Positions 6,594 to 16,660 of a DNA stretch of 34,744 bases are shown here, piece by piece. Both the position numbers and the translations under genes were made by a program. Every line of letters begins with the position of its first letter. Position 1 is the stretch's first letter. The DNA is from Chloroflexota bacterium (lineage in GTDB: Bacteria; Chloroflexota; Anaerolineae; Caldilineales; Caldilineaceae), in the NCBI GenBank assembly GCA_030058085.1, contig JASGTU010000379.1:1-34744 (forward strand), read 5' to 3'. The notes beneath the pieces are model-generated. The model was not told the origin of the DNA and made no database searches. It worked only from the letters and a program-made list of their open reading frames with translations.

Positions 6594-9500
6594 TTAACCC
6601 TGACCAAGCACGGCATGTACCTGATGACACTGGGCGTCGTCCACCAGCGGAATCACGCCGTTCGGCTCCTCGACGCCGTCCAGCAGGATCTGGCGCACGC
6701 CGCGGTTGACGCCTTCCGGATTGTCTACCTGGATGGCGTAGGTCGTCCGCCCGTACCGATAAGTCATGCTGAAGCCGGCCCACTGTTTGGAGATGCATGG
6801 GTCGAGGTGCAGTTCCTGCCCTTTGCGCTGAAGACCCAGGATTGCTTCGATGCCCAGGCGGTACATCCAAGCCGATGAGCCGGTGTACCAGGTCCAGCCG
6901 CCGCGTCCCACATGCGGCGCCACACCGTACACATCAGCTGAAATCACGTAAGGCTCGACTTTGTAGCGCCGTGCTTTCTCCGCCGTATCAGTCCGGCGGA
7001 TCGGATTGAGCATACTGAAGAGGGCGGAAGCCTGCTCGTGAAACGGGCACTCTGCGTCATCGCCAGCGCCCAGTTCGGCCAGCGCCCAGATCGACCAGAG
7101 AGCGGCATGGGTGTATTGCCCGCCGTTCTCGCGGACGCCCGGCAGGTAACCCTTGATATAGCCAGGATCGTGGGTCGTCTTGTCAAAGGGCGGCGTGAAG
7201 AGCAGGATCAGGCCGTCGTCCCAATTGACCAGGCGCTCGGTCACCGCCTTCATCGCTCGCGCCGCGCGGTCAGAGTCCGCCGCGCCCGATAACACACCCC
7301 ACGATTGGGCGATGGAGTCGATCCTGCACTCCATGTTCTGCACCGAGCCAAGCGGCGTGCCGTCATCATAATAGGCGCGACGATACCAGTCGCCATCCCA
7401 GCCATTGGCTTCCAGCGCAGCGCTTATTGCATCCGCCTGCTCTTGATAGACAGAGGCCTGCGCCAGGTCGCCTCGATCAGTGCACAGGGCAGCGAACTTG
7501 GCCAGCGCGGCGTGAAGGAACCAGCCCAGCCAGATGCTTTCTCCCTTGCCTTCGATCCCGACCCGGTTCATCCCGTCGTTCCAGTCACCGCCGCCTATGA
7601 GGGGGATGTCGTGCGGCCCCGCGGTCGTCCCTTTGTGCAACGCACGACGGCAATGCTCAAACAGAGTGAATGTCTCACCCGCCGGTACATAGGCGGCATA
7701 TCGTTCTTCTTCTTCACCCGTCAGTGGTTCCCCCTGTAGAAACGGCGTCTCTTCGTCAAGAATGCCGGCATCGCCGGTGGCGGCGACGTAATGGGCAGTG
7801 ACATAGGGCAGCCACAAGAGATCGTCGCTGATGCGCGTGCGGACACCCTGGCCTCCGGGAGGATGCCACCAGTGGAGCACGTCGCCCGCCTCAAACTGAT
7901 GGCTTGCCGCCCGCAGAATCTGCTCACGAGCTAGTTCGGGCCGGGCGTGGATCAGGGCCATGACATCCTGCAACTGATCGCGGAAGCCATAGGCGCCGCT
8001 CGACTGGTAGAGCGCAGAGCGTCCCCACACACGACACGACAGCGTCTGGTAGAGCAGCCATTTATTCAGCAGCAGATTTAGTGCGGGATCAGGGGTCTCA
8101 ACTGTCACTGTGCCCAGGATCTGCGCCCATAACTCCTGCGTCGCCACCCAGGCGGCATTCACCTCATGTGGATTCTGAAAGCGCTGAATCAATGTCTGCG
8201 CGGCTTCTCGATCGGCGCCTTGCCCGATCACGAAGTAGACCTCCTCCTGTGCGCCAGGCGCCAGATCGACGTGGAGTTGCAGGACGGCGCATGGATCTAC
8301 GCCGGCGTCGACGCGATTGTTGAGGCCGAAGCGTTTCAGGGCTGCAGGGCGCCGCAGCGTACCCAGGCGGCCCAGAAAGTCAGCGCGGTCTGCGGTCAAT
8401 CCATGAGGCGATTTGCTGGCCGCCAAGAAGGCAACTCGTTGGGCAAAATCGGCGCTGTAGCCATTATGCGCCAGCAGGGCATATCGATCTTCTACGTATT
8501 CCGATACGATATGGCTTTGTGTTTCAGACCGGTCCACGCCCAGCACCCACTCGGCGTAGTAGGTGATTGTGAACCGTCTCGGTCTGGGGCCGCTGTTTTC
8601 CAGCCGCAACTGCACGATCTTGACCGGCGCATCCGGTGCGACGAAGACCCGCATTCGCTGCTGCAGGCCGTGGCTATTGTGCTCGAAGCTGGAGTAACCG
8701 GCGCCGTGGCGCACCAGATACGGCGCGTCCGCCGGGGCAGGCTGGGGTGTGGGAGACCAGACCTCAGCGGTCTCTTCATCGCGAAGATAGACGGTCTCCG
8801 CCGGCATATCGGAGACCGGATCGTTGCGCCAAGTAGTCAACCGGTTCTCGCCGCTGTTGGTTGCCCAGGTGTAGCCAGCCCCGGTCTCCGAGACAAGACA
8901 GCCGAAATCGGCGTTGGCAATGACATTGATCCAGGGTGCAGGAGTCGTTTCGCCGGGCCGCAGATAGATAACGTACTCGCCGTCGGCGTTGAAGCCGCCC
9001 AAGCCGTTGTCGAACTGAAGATCCGTAGGACGGATGAGGGGCGGCGTGACATCCCGCAGCGGATCGACGGGCAGCGCGGGCTCGAAGGCCGGCAGCGCGG
9101 GCTCGCGGCGCAGAAGTCCAGACATCTGGTCGGCAAGAGGTCCATTCTCGGCATCAAGCACAGCGCGAGCAACCGAATGGAGCAAGATTCGCTCTGCCTC
9201 ACTTATCTGATCCTCACGCAGCACAAATAGACCGCCGCGCTGATTCAGCCGGCTGTTGCTGCCGGTTCGCTGGATCAGCCGGTGGATGAAGTCCTGCGCG
9301 GGTTGGCCATAGTTCGTCGTCTGGCGATTGAGGATTACCAGGTCGATGTTCAGGCCGCGCCGGCGCCAATAGGTATGCGCTCGCAGCACATCCTCCAGCA
9401 ATTCAGCCTGTGTCTCGTCCATCATGCGCAGCAGCACGATGGGATAGTCGCCGGAGATGCCAAAGGGCCACAGCCCGGATTGTCCCCTGTTGTTGGCATT

Positions 9501-12500
9501 AAGGATGGCCGCATCCGCTCGCCGCCCGGCATGGGAATAAAGTGACAGTGACAGCAACTGCTGCGCCTGCTCCATGATGGGCGTCGTCATCTCCAACTCG
9601 CGCATCTCCGCTTCCGCCACTAACTGGGAACGGGTGAAGACACGACCGACGGTAGACCAAGCGCGATAACGTCGCGCCAAATCCAGCGCAGCCTGACGAG
9701 ATGGGGCAGCCAGCGTCACCGCTGCAACCTGGACCGTGGCGCGGGCGGGCAATTCGATCTCCTGGCCCAGTGACATGATTGGGTCCAGGGTGGGGCCAGT
9801 GTTCCCCACAGCGCCTGCAGAAGGGGTCGCGCCCTCCACTAGCGCTTGGGGCTCCTGCGCAGTGCGTCCCCGCCCCAAAAAGGCCGCCCGATCACTTTCG
9901 TAGGTTGCGCGGCCCCAGACCTCCTGCGCGACGTTGCGCGGGCGGACCAGCATGTGGATCAGGAATTGACGTTCTTCATGGGCCGAGCGAGGACGTCGCG
10001 CAAAAAGCAGGGCGTTCAGGTCGGCGAAGTATTCACTTTCGACAAAGAGTTTGGCAAAGGCAGGATGGCGTTGGTCGGCGGCCTGAGGCGCCAGCGCCAC
10101 TTCGCCATACGTGGTCAGGCGCAGGCGGCGAGGCTGATCGCTCTCGTTGATCAACGTGATCCGCCGCACCTCCACATCGTCATCGGGCGCAACACAGATC
10201 TCCAGATGAAGGGAAATATCCTGCTCACGACGGCGAAAACTGGCCATGTGCGGGAAAAAGAGCGTCTCTTCGTGACTGGGTTCACCGGCCAGCGGTTGGC
10301 GGGTAGCCGACCAGAGTGCGCCGCGTTCCAGGTCTTGCACGTAGAGCCAGGATCCCCAGTTGTCCAGCGTTGTATCGGCGCGCCAACGGGTGAGCGCCAC
10401 GTCATGCCAGCGGCTGTAACCACCGCCGGCATTGCTGATTAAGACTCCGTAACGACCGTTGGAGAGATAGTGCGCCATCGGCATGGGCGTGTCAAGCGGC
10501 ACAGGCCACGGATTGGCGGCGATGGCGGTGCGCACAGGCGGCGGCGGGCTGACCTCGTCCTCGTGCGGGAACTGCACCGGCGCCCCGGCCGGCGCCTGCT
10601 CTTGCAGGAGCATCTCGATGCTACGGATACTCGGCTCGGCGTGGAAGCGTTGCACCATGACTCGGTCCTGGAGGCGATTGACGAGCGCCAGCATGATCAT
10701 GCCCTGATGATGGGTCATATATGAGCGCACGGTCGCATGCGTCTGCCCCATTTTCAGGTGCGAGGGGGTGAAGTCAAGCGCCTCGTAGAAACCATAGCGA
10801 CCGATCATTTGATAGGCCTGGAGCGCCTCTATGTTCTGCAAGACCGCTTGAGTGTGGAAGGGCAAAGCCAGCATCGATGCATAGGGCGTGATGACCAGGT
10901 CCTCGGTCAAACCGCGCTTGAAGCCCAAGCCCGGTACGCCAAAGGCGTGATATTGATAGTTCATGGCCGCGTCAAAGGTGTAGAAACCGGACTCGGATAT
11001 GCCCCACGGGATTTTCTTATCGCGCGCGTAGCGTATTTGATGGTCAATGCTCGCCGAAGCGCTCGCGTGAATCAAGGTATCTGAATAGCTATGCATCAGA
11101 AGCGACGGCATCAGGTATTCGAACATCGTGCCGCTCCAGGAGAGGAGCGCTTCCTCGCCGGTTTCGAGACGGGTCAGCGGTCGCCCCAGATGAATCCAGT
11201 GGCTCTGAGGCACGTCATACTTGGCAATGGCGACGAGACTTGCGATGCGCGCTTCCGAGGCCAGCAGATCATAGTAGTTCTGATCCAGCATGCCGGCGTC
11301 CACGTTGTAGCCAATGTGGAAAAGCTGTCGTTGCGCGTCGAAGAGAAAGTCGAATTCCATGTCGGTGGTCAAGCGGTCGGCCATTTCGGCCAGTATGGCA
11401 TAGCTCTCGAGCAGGGAAGCAGATGACGACTGCGCCGCCTGCAGACTCTCTACCAGGCGCCCACACCAGTCCTGAGCGAACCTGATTGCCTCCAAGGTTT
11501 GGGTCGTCGTCTCGGCCAACTGAACGGACAAGCGCTGAGCCAGACTTTGGCCAGCGCGACAGATCTCTTTGATTTCTCCCAGTTTGGGAGTGGGCGGCAG
11601 CGCACGCTGGAGTTCGGCCCAGGTCTCTGCGAGGGACGGAGGAAGACCCGGCTGTCCAAAAATCGCGGGCGGCTCGTTGAGCAAGACCAACCAGGGCAGC
11701 AGCGTATCGACCTCATGCTGCATCTCATCGAGGTGGTGTTGGATGCGGTCCGTGTAGATGCGGCAATTTTGCAGAACTTCGCTGTTGAGCGCGCCGGCAT
11801 TGGCCGCCATAATATCGACAAAATGCTGATTGATCGCTTGCTGTCCCTCCGTCGCAATCTGAGCTAGCAGCGGGCGCCATTGCACCGGTTCACCGCGTAC
11901 AGCCAACACTTGGTCACGAATCTCAGATAGACGCTCCAGCAGCAGCACTGTGGGCGCGTCCCGGCTGTCAGCCTCGTTGCCCGCGTCTCCATCCTGGTCC
12001 GCAAGGACCGGCGCCGACTCTGCCAGCAGGAGCAGCAGATCCAATAGGCCCTGCCACGCTTCCCAACGCCACACCCTCTCCTGTGCCATTGCCAGGCAGC
12101 CCTGCTTGAACGCAATCAGACTGCCGGCCATGTTTCCGCTGTCCACCGTGGAGACATAGCCGGGCGGCAGAGTTTCCAGACTGTGCGTGTCGACCCAGTT
12201 GAGAATGTGACCCCGATAGCGTGGCATCTTTTCCAGCGTAGAGAAGGTGGCGTACAGCCGCACGACCAGATTCGTCATGCCAACGTAACCAAGATCATGG
12301 GCGGCTAACGCCGTCAGCAGATAGAGTCCTATATTGGTCGGCGAAGTGCGCTGGGCGACCGCGCCACGCGGCGTTTCCTGAAAGTGATCGGGCGGGAGCC
12401 AGTTGCTATCCGGCCCGACAAAATGCTCGTAGAAGAGCCAAGTACGACGTGCCAAAGTGCGCAACTGCTGCACCTCGGCATCAGTGAGTTCGGATGGTTC

Positions 12501-15329
12501 CTGGAGAGTGGGCCGGCTGATCCAATGGGCGATTTGCGACGCAGACAACCACACGACAAAGAAGGGGGCCGCGAGCAGCAACGCCTGAATCCTGAACACA
12601 CTGACAAGAACCGCCAGCACCGCCACGGCCAACGTAGAAGGCAGCATTTTGACCAGCGTGGCGGTAGGTGTCGCCTCATCGCCAAAGACGCGCACGGTAT
12701 GCGCGGCCGTTGTCCACTGCAGCAGATCTTTTCGAGTAAACAGACGGCCCAGCGTTGTCAAGATGGCGTCGAGCATCAGCTGCGCTTCGTAAGGCAGGAA
12801 CGCGACAAAGAGCAGCCAGCGCAGGGCGTCATCGCGCAGAGGCCGCAGCGCCGCACGATAGGACGAGTTCTTGACGCCATGGGCGAGAGCAAGCGCCGCG
12901 TTGAACAGCGGCGGGACCGCCGGCGTCAGCGCGGCAAGAAGCGTCCACACCCATGCGGCTCCAAGCAATACGGTCCAGCCCGCAATCAGAAGCAACATGA
13001 GCGATGCGGCCAGCAAGCTGCGCCGCAGATTGTCCAGGATCTTCCAGCGGTCAATGACCGCAAGGTCGTTACGGATCCAGCCGTCCTGGGCGGGGACGCG
13101 GGGCAAAAGCCAGGGCAACAGCTGCCAGTCTCCACGGACCCAGCGGTGTGAGCGAAGGACGTTGACCAAATAGTGGGGCGGATAATCCTCATAGAGAAGA
13201 ATATCGGTCGCCAGCCCGACTCGTCCGTGAATCCCTTCGAAGAGATCGTGGCTTAGGATGGCGTTTTCAGGGACGCGTCCTGCCAGGCTGCGCTCAAAGG
13301 CATCGACATCATAGATGCCTTTGCCCACAAATATGCCAGCGCCAAAGAGATCCTGGTAGACATCAGACACAGCCCTGGTGTACAGATCGATCCCGCGGTC
13401 GCCGGTGAAGACGCGGGTGAACAGCGATTGATTTGCGCTGGTGGGCTTGATGGCGGTGCGCGGCTGGAGTACGGTGTACCCGGCGATCACCTCGCCGGTC
13501 TCTGCGTCAAATTCCGCCCGGTTGAGTGGATGGGCCAGAGCGCCTACGAGCCGGTTAGCCTCGCCGCGCGGCAAGATCGTGTCGGCGTCGAGGGTGATCA
13601 CATAGCGGATCTGCTGCAGGATCGTCACATCACCGATCTGGACGTTGTAGGAGGTCCCTGTGTGGCCGCGCAGCAGACGGTTGAACTCGTGCAGCTTGCC
13701 CCGCTTGCGCTCCCATCCCATCCAGGACTTCTGGGCGGCATTCCACAGACGCTTGCGATGAAAAAGATAGAAGGGCCGGCCCGGATATTGGCCGTTCAGC
13801 TCTTCGATCCGCTCTGTCGCCAGATCGATCAGCGCGGCGTCTTCCGGCATCTCCGCCTGCTGTGCATCGGCGAAATCGCTGAGCAAGGCAAAGGACAGAT
13901 GAGGATCGGGGTTGCGCAGATAGTGCAGCTCCAGTTGGCTGGTCAACGATGCCACATCGGCTTTCGTGGAGATCAGGCAGGGCACGACAACCATCGTCCG
14001 GTACGCGGCAGGGACGCCTTCGCTGAAGTCGAGCTTGGGCAGAATACGCGGTGGAAGTAGACGACTCACTACCCCATTGACGAGGCCAACAGCCAGGGTA
14101 AGCGCAGGAATCAGTGTCACTAAGGCTACGGCGCCCTGCCACAGCAGTGAGGCCCCAACGCCGCGGGCGTACGCAACAAAACCGGCAATGACCATGCCGC
14201 TCAATAGGCCAATCCCGCCCAGATAGACCCAGGTGGGATGGCGAAGCATCCCGCGTCGCAGGCGTGCCGCTCCGCGCGGCTCATAGCCCACGGCCTCTTC
14301 CAGTTGCGGGCGCCCCTGTGCCGCCAGATAGTAGCCTACGTGGGCGCGGCGCGAGACATATGGGTTGATGTTGGGGAGGTCAGTGTCGCAAAGGTCGGCG
14401 GCGAGTCCATCGCCATCGAGACTGGCGCTTGCCAAAGCAACTGCCTTCTGCGCAATGGCGATCTCATCTTGGCCCGTTGCGTGCGCAAGTCTCTCAATCA
14501 TGCCACGGTAGCGGTCGCGAGATGCAAAATCCATCCGCGAATAGATCCCTGCGGGATCCCGGTTAAGCACCTGTTGTACGAGGCTAACCTCTTCGAAGAA
14601 GCGGTTCCAGTCTTGGCTATTCAACCGTCGCAGGCTGATGATGCAGTTAGCCACAGTGTCGCCGTCATTCGGCGCCGTTGGGGAACCGGATGCAGCGGGA
14701 GGGCTATCCTCCACACCGGTGTCAGGCGCCTGGTGCGTTATGCGCCCGACAGCCTGTGCCAGGGTTTCCAGCAGCGCCAGCCGCAGCATAATGGGTAAGG
14801 CCCACAATTCACCCATCGTTAAGGCATGCACCTGCTGGTATGCAGCCACGAACCGCCTCAACCGGCCCTGGTCTAACAGATGCTCCTCATGCATCCAAAA
14901 CGCATATGCCACAGCGTAGATACGCGGCTGTCCGGCTTGTGGATATCCGGCGAGGGGATAGTCGGCGGCGAGCCTCGGCAACTGCCGGGAATAGCTGTCG
15001 GGCAGATCCTCTTCAATCTGCCGCAGGGCCTCTACCACCAAATAGTAGTTGTCCAGCAGCCATTCAGATGCGCCGGAAAGAGCTAGTTCCTGTGTCGATG
15101 CGCGGAGAAATTGCTGGTGCGCTTCCTGCAACTGCTGCTCTAGACGCGGCAGTTGGGCCAAGTAACGGCCGTGAACGGCAGCTTGCGGCCCGATCACATG
15201 ATAGGCCGCAAGCTGGTGCGCCATCTGTTCCAGGTGGCTGGCGGTCTCCGGCGGGGTTGTTGGTACTGGTTCCGTGCCGGGGGTCTCAGGCCAGTTACTC
15301 GAAGCAGTGTTAGATTTCGGAGTGAGCAC
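6594..15329 (-). CDS. ndvB: cyclic beta-1,2-glucan synthase (NdvB/ChvB/Cgs type)
   Basis: 2911-residue membrane enzyme, close to the roughly 2830-2870 residues of rhizobial and Brucella homologues. It should polymerise UDP-glucose into a beta-1,2-glucan, cyclise it and trim it. Domains in order: a cytoplasmic N-terminal region; two membrane segments (about 368-388 and 391-420); a GT84 glycosyltransferase with LDADTILPRGEA near 580, SHDLFEG near 693 and RSHRWVRGDW near 725; and membrane segments at about 770-813, 833-856 and 893-936. A glycoamylase-like/cyclisation region follows (about 960-1500, NWLPPDHFQE and GFYTFDAAMNYQYHAFG). Next are two beta-sandwich GH94 N-terminal-type repeats (about 1610 and 2135) and a GH94 phosphorylase-like domain with GDWNDGMNRVG near 2580. 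The start is a GTG with AAGGA about 10 nt upstream, inside the 3' end of the USP gene (20-nt overlap), implying translational coupling. No frameshift is seen. Confidence 0.92.
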   Translation of the reverse strand: MLTPKSNTASSNWPETPGTEPVPTTPPETASHLEQMAHQLAAYHVIGPQAAVHGRYLAQLPRLEQQLQEAHQQFLRASTQELALSGASEWLLDNYYLVVEALRQIEEDLPDSYSRQLPRLAADYPLAGYPQAGQPRIYAVAYAFWMHEEHLLDQGRLRRFVAAYQQVHALTMGELWALPIMLRLALLETLAQAVGRITHQAPDTGVEDSPPAASGSPTAPNDGDTVANCIISLRRLNSQDWNRFFEEVSLVQQVLNRDPAGIYSRMDFASRDRYRGMIERLAHATGQDEIAIAQKAVALASASLDGDGLAADLCDTDLPNINPYVSRRAHVGYYLAAQGRPQLEEAVGYEPRGAARLRRGMLRHPTWVYLGGIGLLSGMVIAGFVAYARGVGASLLWQGAVALVTLIPALTLAVGLVNGVVSRLLPPRILPKLDFSEGVPAAYRTMVVVPCLISTKADVASLTSQLELHYLRNPDPHLSFALLSDFADAQQAEMPEDAALIDLATERIEELNGQYPGRPFYLFHRKRLWNAAQKSWMGWERKRGKLHEFNRLLRGHTGTSYNVQIGDVTILQQIRYVITLDADTILPRGEANRLVGALAHPLNRAEFDAETGEVIAGYTVLQPRTAIKPTSANQSLFTRVFTGDRGIDLYTRAVSDVYQDLFGAGIFVGKGIYDVDAFERSLAGRVPENAILSHDLFEGIHGRVGLATDILLYEDYPPHYLVNVLRSHRWVRGDWQLLPWLLPRVPAQDGWIRNDLAVIDRWKILDNLRRSLLAASLMLLLIAGWTVLLGAAWVWTLLAALTPAVPPLFNAALALAHGVKNSSYRAALRPLRDDALRWLLFVAFLPYEAQLMLDAILTTLGRLFTRKDLLQWTTAAHTVRVFGDEATPTATLVKMLPSTLAVAVLAVLVSVFRIQALLLAAPFFVVWLSASQIAHWISRPTLQEPSELTDAEVQQLRTLARRTWLFYEHFVGPDSNWLPPDHFQETPRGAVAQRTSPTNIGLYLLTALAAHDLGYVGMTNLVVRLYATFSTLEKMPRYRGHILNWVDTHSLETLPPGYVSTVDSGNMAGSLIAFKQGCLAMAQERVWRWEAWQGLLDLLLLLAESAPVLADQDGDAGNEADSRDAPTVLLLERLSEIRDQVLAVRGEPVQWRPLLAQIATEGQQAINQHFVDIMAANAGALNSEVLQNCRIYTDRIQHHLDEMQHEVDTLLPWLVLLNEPPAIFGQPGLPPSLAETWAELQRALPPTPKLGEIKEICRAGQSLAQRLSVQLAETTTQTLEAIRFAQDWCGRLVESLQAAQSSSASLLESYAILAEMADRLTTDMEFDFLFDAQRQLFHIGYNVDAGMLDQNYYDLLASEARIASLVAIAKYDVPQSHWIHLGRPLTRLETGEEALLSWSGTMFEYLMPSLLMHSYSDTLIHASASASIDHQIRYARDKKIPWGISESGFYTFDAAMNYQYHAFGVPGLGFKRGLTEDLVITPYASMLALPFHTQAVLQNIEALQAYQMIGRYGFYEALDFTPSHLKMGQTHATVRSYMTHHQGMIMLALVNRLQDRVMVQRFHAEPSIRSIEMLLQEQAPAGAPVQFPHEDEVSPPPPVRTAIAANPWPVPLDTPMPMAHYLSNGRYGVLISNAGGGYSRWHDVALTRWRADTTLDNWGSWLYVQDLERGALWSATRQPLAGEPSHEETLFFPHMASFRRREQDISLHLEICVAPDDDVEVRRITLINESDQPRRLRLTTYGEVALAPQAADQRHPAFAKLFVESEYFADLNALLFARRPRSAHEERQFLIHMLVRPRNVAQEVWGRATYESDRAAFLGRGRTAQEPQALVEGATPSAGAVGNTGPTLDPIMSLGQEIELPARATVQVAAVTLAAPSRQAALDLARRYRAWSTVGRVFTRSQLVAEAEMRELEMTTPIMEQAQQLLSLSLYSHAGRRADAAILNANNRGQSGLWPFGISGDYPIVLLRMMDETQAELLEDVLRAHTYWRRRGLNIDLVILNRQTTNYGQPAQDFIHRLIQRTGSNSRLNQRGGLFVLREDQISEAERILLHSVARAVLDAENGPLADQMSGLLRREPALPAFEPALPVDPLRDVTPPLIRPTDLQFDNGLGGFNADGEYVIYLRPGETTPAPWINVIANADFGCLVSETGAGYTWATNSGENRLTTWRNDPVSDMPAETVYLRDEETAEVWSPTPQPAPADAPYLVRHGAGYSSFEHNSHGLQQRMRVFVAPDAPVKIVQLRLENSGPRPRRFTITYYAEWVLGVDRSETQSHIVSEYVEDRYALLAHNGYSADFAQRVAFLAASKSPHGLTADRADFLGRLGTLRRPAALKRFGLNNRVDAGVDPCAVLQLHVDLAPGAQEEVYFVIGQGADREAAQTLIQRFQNPHEVNAAWVATQELWAQILGTVTVETPDPALNLLLNKWLLYQTLSCRVWGRSALYQSSGAYGFRDQLQDVMALIHARPELAREQILRAASHQFEAGDVLHWWHPPGGQGVRTRISDDLLWLPYVTAHYVAATGDAGILDEETPFLQGEPLTGEEEERYAAYVPAGETFTLFEHCRRALHKGTTAGPHDIPLIGGGDWNDGMNRVGIEGKGESIWLGWFLHAALAKFAALCTDRGDLAQASVYQEQADAISAALEANGWDGDWYRRAYYDDGTPLGSVQNMECRIDSIAQSWGVLSGAADSDRAARAMKAVTERLVNWDDGLILLFTPPFDKTTHDPGYIKGYLPGVRENGGQYTHAALWSIWALAELGAGDDAECPFHEQASALFSMLNPIRRTDTAEKARRYKVEPYVISADVYGVAPHVGRGGWTWYTGSSAWMYRLGIEAILGLQRKGQELHLDPCISKQWAGFSMTYRYGRTTYAIQVDNPEGVNRGVRQILLDGVEEPNGVIPLVDDAQCHQVHAVLGQG

Positions 15330-16326
15330 GGATGTTCAGTCCTTCTTCACTCGCTCTTCTGGTTGGTATAGCCGAATTCTCTGCCCCAGGTTCGGCTAGG
15401 GAGCGCCGTGTGTCGCTGGAGGGGAGGTCCTGCAAGATGAGCAGCGAGGTTTCGCCATAGGTGATGAAGCTATTCACTAAGGCGCTGTAGGGCCACTGGA
15501 CGTGACACGAATGCCCGTGCGCGCTGAGAACGACCAGATCTACCTGTTCCTGTTGGATCAGGGCGTCTAGCGCTCCAGTAACGCTGTCGTCGACAAGGAC
15601 ACGTGTTTGCGCCCCCGACGGCAGCCGCAATTGCAGTTGCTCAAGGTACTTCTCGGCTTCCGTTTTGTTGCGCAGGACCACGCGTTCGGCAAGCGCGACG
15701 TCTTCTGGGGTAAGCGGTACATGTTCGATCATTTCGGGGCGCGTAACCACATGCACCACCAACAAATCGGCCGAATGGCGCTCGGCTAAGGCGCCGGCCA
15801 GGGGCAGCGCACTTTCCGCACGTGGCGAACCGTCAAGCGGCGCCAGAATACGTCTGTATTGAATAACCTCGGCATCAATCCGCCCAAGCTCGTCGCCGCC
15901 CTCGTCAGAGGAGCGGACAAGCAAGATAGACGTGCCGGCTCGGTGGATGACCTTTTGGGCGACGCCACTGACGTTCCAGCCGCTCAGTCCGCCCTGCCCA
16001 TGGCTGCTCAATGCAAGCAAGTCCACGCCCTGCTTGTGCGCATACTCGACAATGCGTTGGGCAGCGCCGCCTTCCAGCAGCACCGTATCGGCTGCTAAAC
16101 CGAACCCTTCGAGCTGTTTGGCAGCCTCATCCAAATGCGCTTGCGCCTCTGCCTTGGCGAAGTGCCAGGCCAACGGAACGACTGGCGTCGACTCTTCATC
16201 ATCGCTTTCCAAAACACGCAGGAGGGTAAGCGGCGGGCCGTCCTTCAGCGCAATGGCGGCGACATGGGGCAGGATCCGATCTGCCATTTGCGACCCGTCC
16301 AATGGCACAAGGATGCTTCCGAACAT
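15310..16326 (-). CDS. tandem universal stress protein (two USP domains)
   Basis: 338 residues with two UspA-like domains. Domain 1 (about 1-140) starts SILVPLDGSQMADRIL and contains LLALSSHGQGGLSGW followed by GTSILLVR, the G-x2-G-x9-G-S/T pattern of ATP-binding USPs. Domain 2 (about 158-300) starts RRILAPLDGSPRAESAL and contains LVVLSAHGHSCHVQWPYSALVNS, where the phosphate-loop pattern is degenerate, so nucleotide binding may be limited to domain 1. A polar C-terminal tail follows and its last codons overlap the start of the glucan synthase gene by 20 nt. The ATG has GGGAG 7 nt upstream. The coupling suggests a stress or osmotic role for the pair; this is inference. Confidence 0.88.
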   Translation of the reverse strand: MFGSILVPLDGSQMADRILPHVAAIALKDGPPLTLLRVLESDDEESTPVVPLAWHFAKAEAQAHLDEAAKQLEGFGLAADTVLLEGGAAQRIVEYAHKQGVDLLALSSHGQGGLSGWNVSGVAQKVIHRAGTSILLVRSSDEGGDELGRIDAEVIQYRRILAPLDGSPRAESALPLAGALAERHSADLLVVHVVTRPEMIEHVPLTPEDVALAERVVLRNKTEAEKYLEQLQLRLPSGAQTRVLVDDSVTGALDALIQQEQVDLVVLSAHGHSCHVQWPYSALVNSFITYGETSLLILQDLPSSDTRRSLAEPGAENSAIPTRRASEEGLNIRAHSEI

Positions 16327-16377
16327 GGTTTATCTCCCAAGGGACTTACGCAGATAACGAGCGCTATTCCGTTCCGA

Positions 16378-16389
16378 TCCGTTAACGGA
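16378..16389. other. 12-bp perfect palindrome over a stop codon
   Basis: TCCGTTAACGGA reads identically on both strands and overlaps the TAA of the 92-residue gene, 52 nt before the USP start. It could be a short hairpin or operator, or chance. No T-run follows it. Confidence 0.25.
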
Positions 16390-16660
16390 CCGATGCGCTG
16401 AGTAGTTCCTTGTACAGGCCCCTCCTGTTCACATAAATGTGTTTCGCGTATCGTTCGGTGTTCAACTTCTCATCGAGGCCAGATACGCGCATCGTCCACA
16501 GTCGTTGGAAATGGACGAACAGATTGCACTGACGGGCAAGGATCACGGCGACCTTGGTCACGTCCTGATCCCGCCCGTCGGTCAGGAACTCCACGATCTT
16601 CTCCCTGTCCCTACTGGCAAGGAGCTGCTCATGCTGTTCCTTCGGTTTCAGCTCGTACAT
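16382..16660 (-). CDS. hypothetical protein, 92 residues
   Basis: No family recognised. The protein is soluble, mixed charge and probably mostly helical, with MYELKPKEQHEQLL at the start, a central VTKVAVILARQCNLFVHFQRLW helix-like stretch and a basic C-terminus. It overlaps the 3' end of the upstream 151-residue gene by 32 nt in a different frame, which suggests translational coupling and supports both being genes. About 55 nt separate it from the USP gene, so 151-residue gene, this gene, USP and ndvB may form one transcript. Codon usage looks normal for the window. Confidence 0.6.
   Translation of the reverse strand: MYELKPKEQHEQLLASRDREKIVEFLTDGRDQDVTKVAVILARQCNLFVHFQRLWTMRVSGLDEKLNTERYAKHIYVNRRGLYKELLSASVR

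Noticed and set aside
16341-16352. GGGACTTACGCA, like a short motif common in interspersed repeats
   Set aside because: Single short match with no flanking homology to the other repeats in the window.
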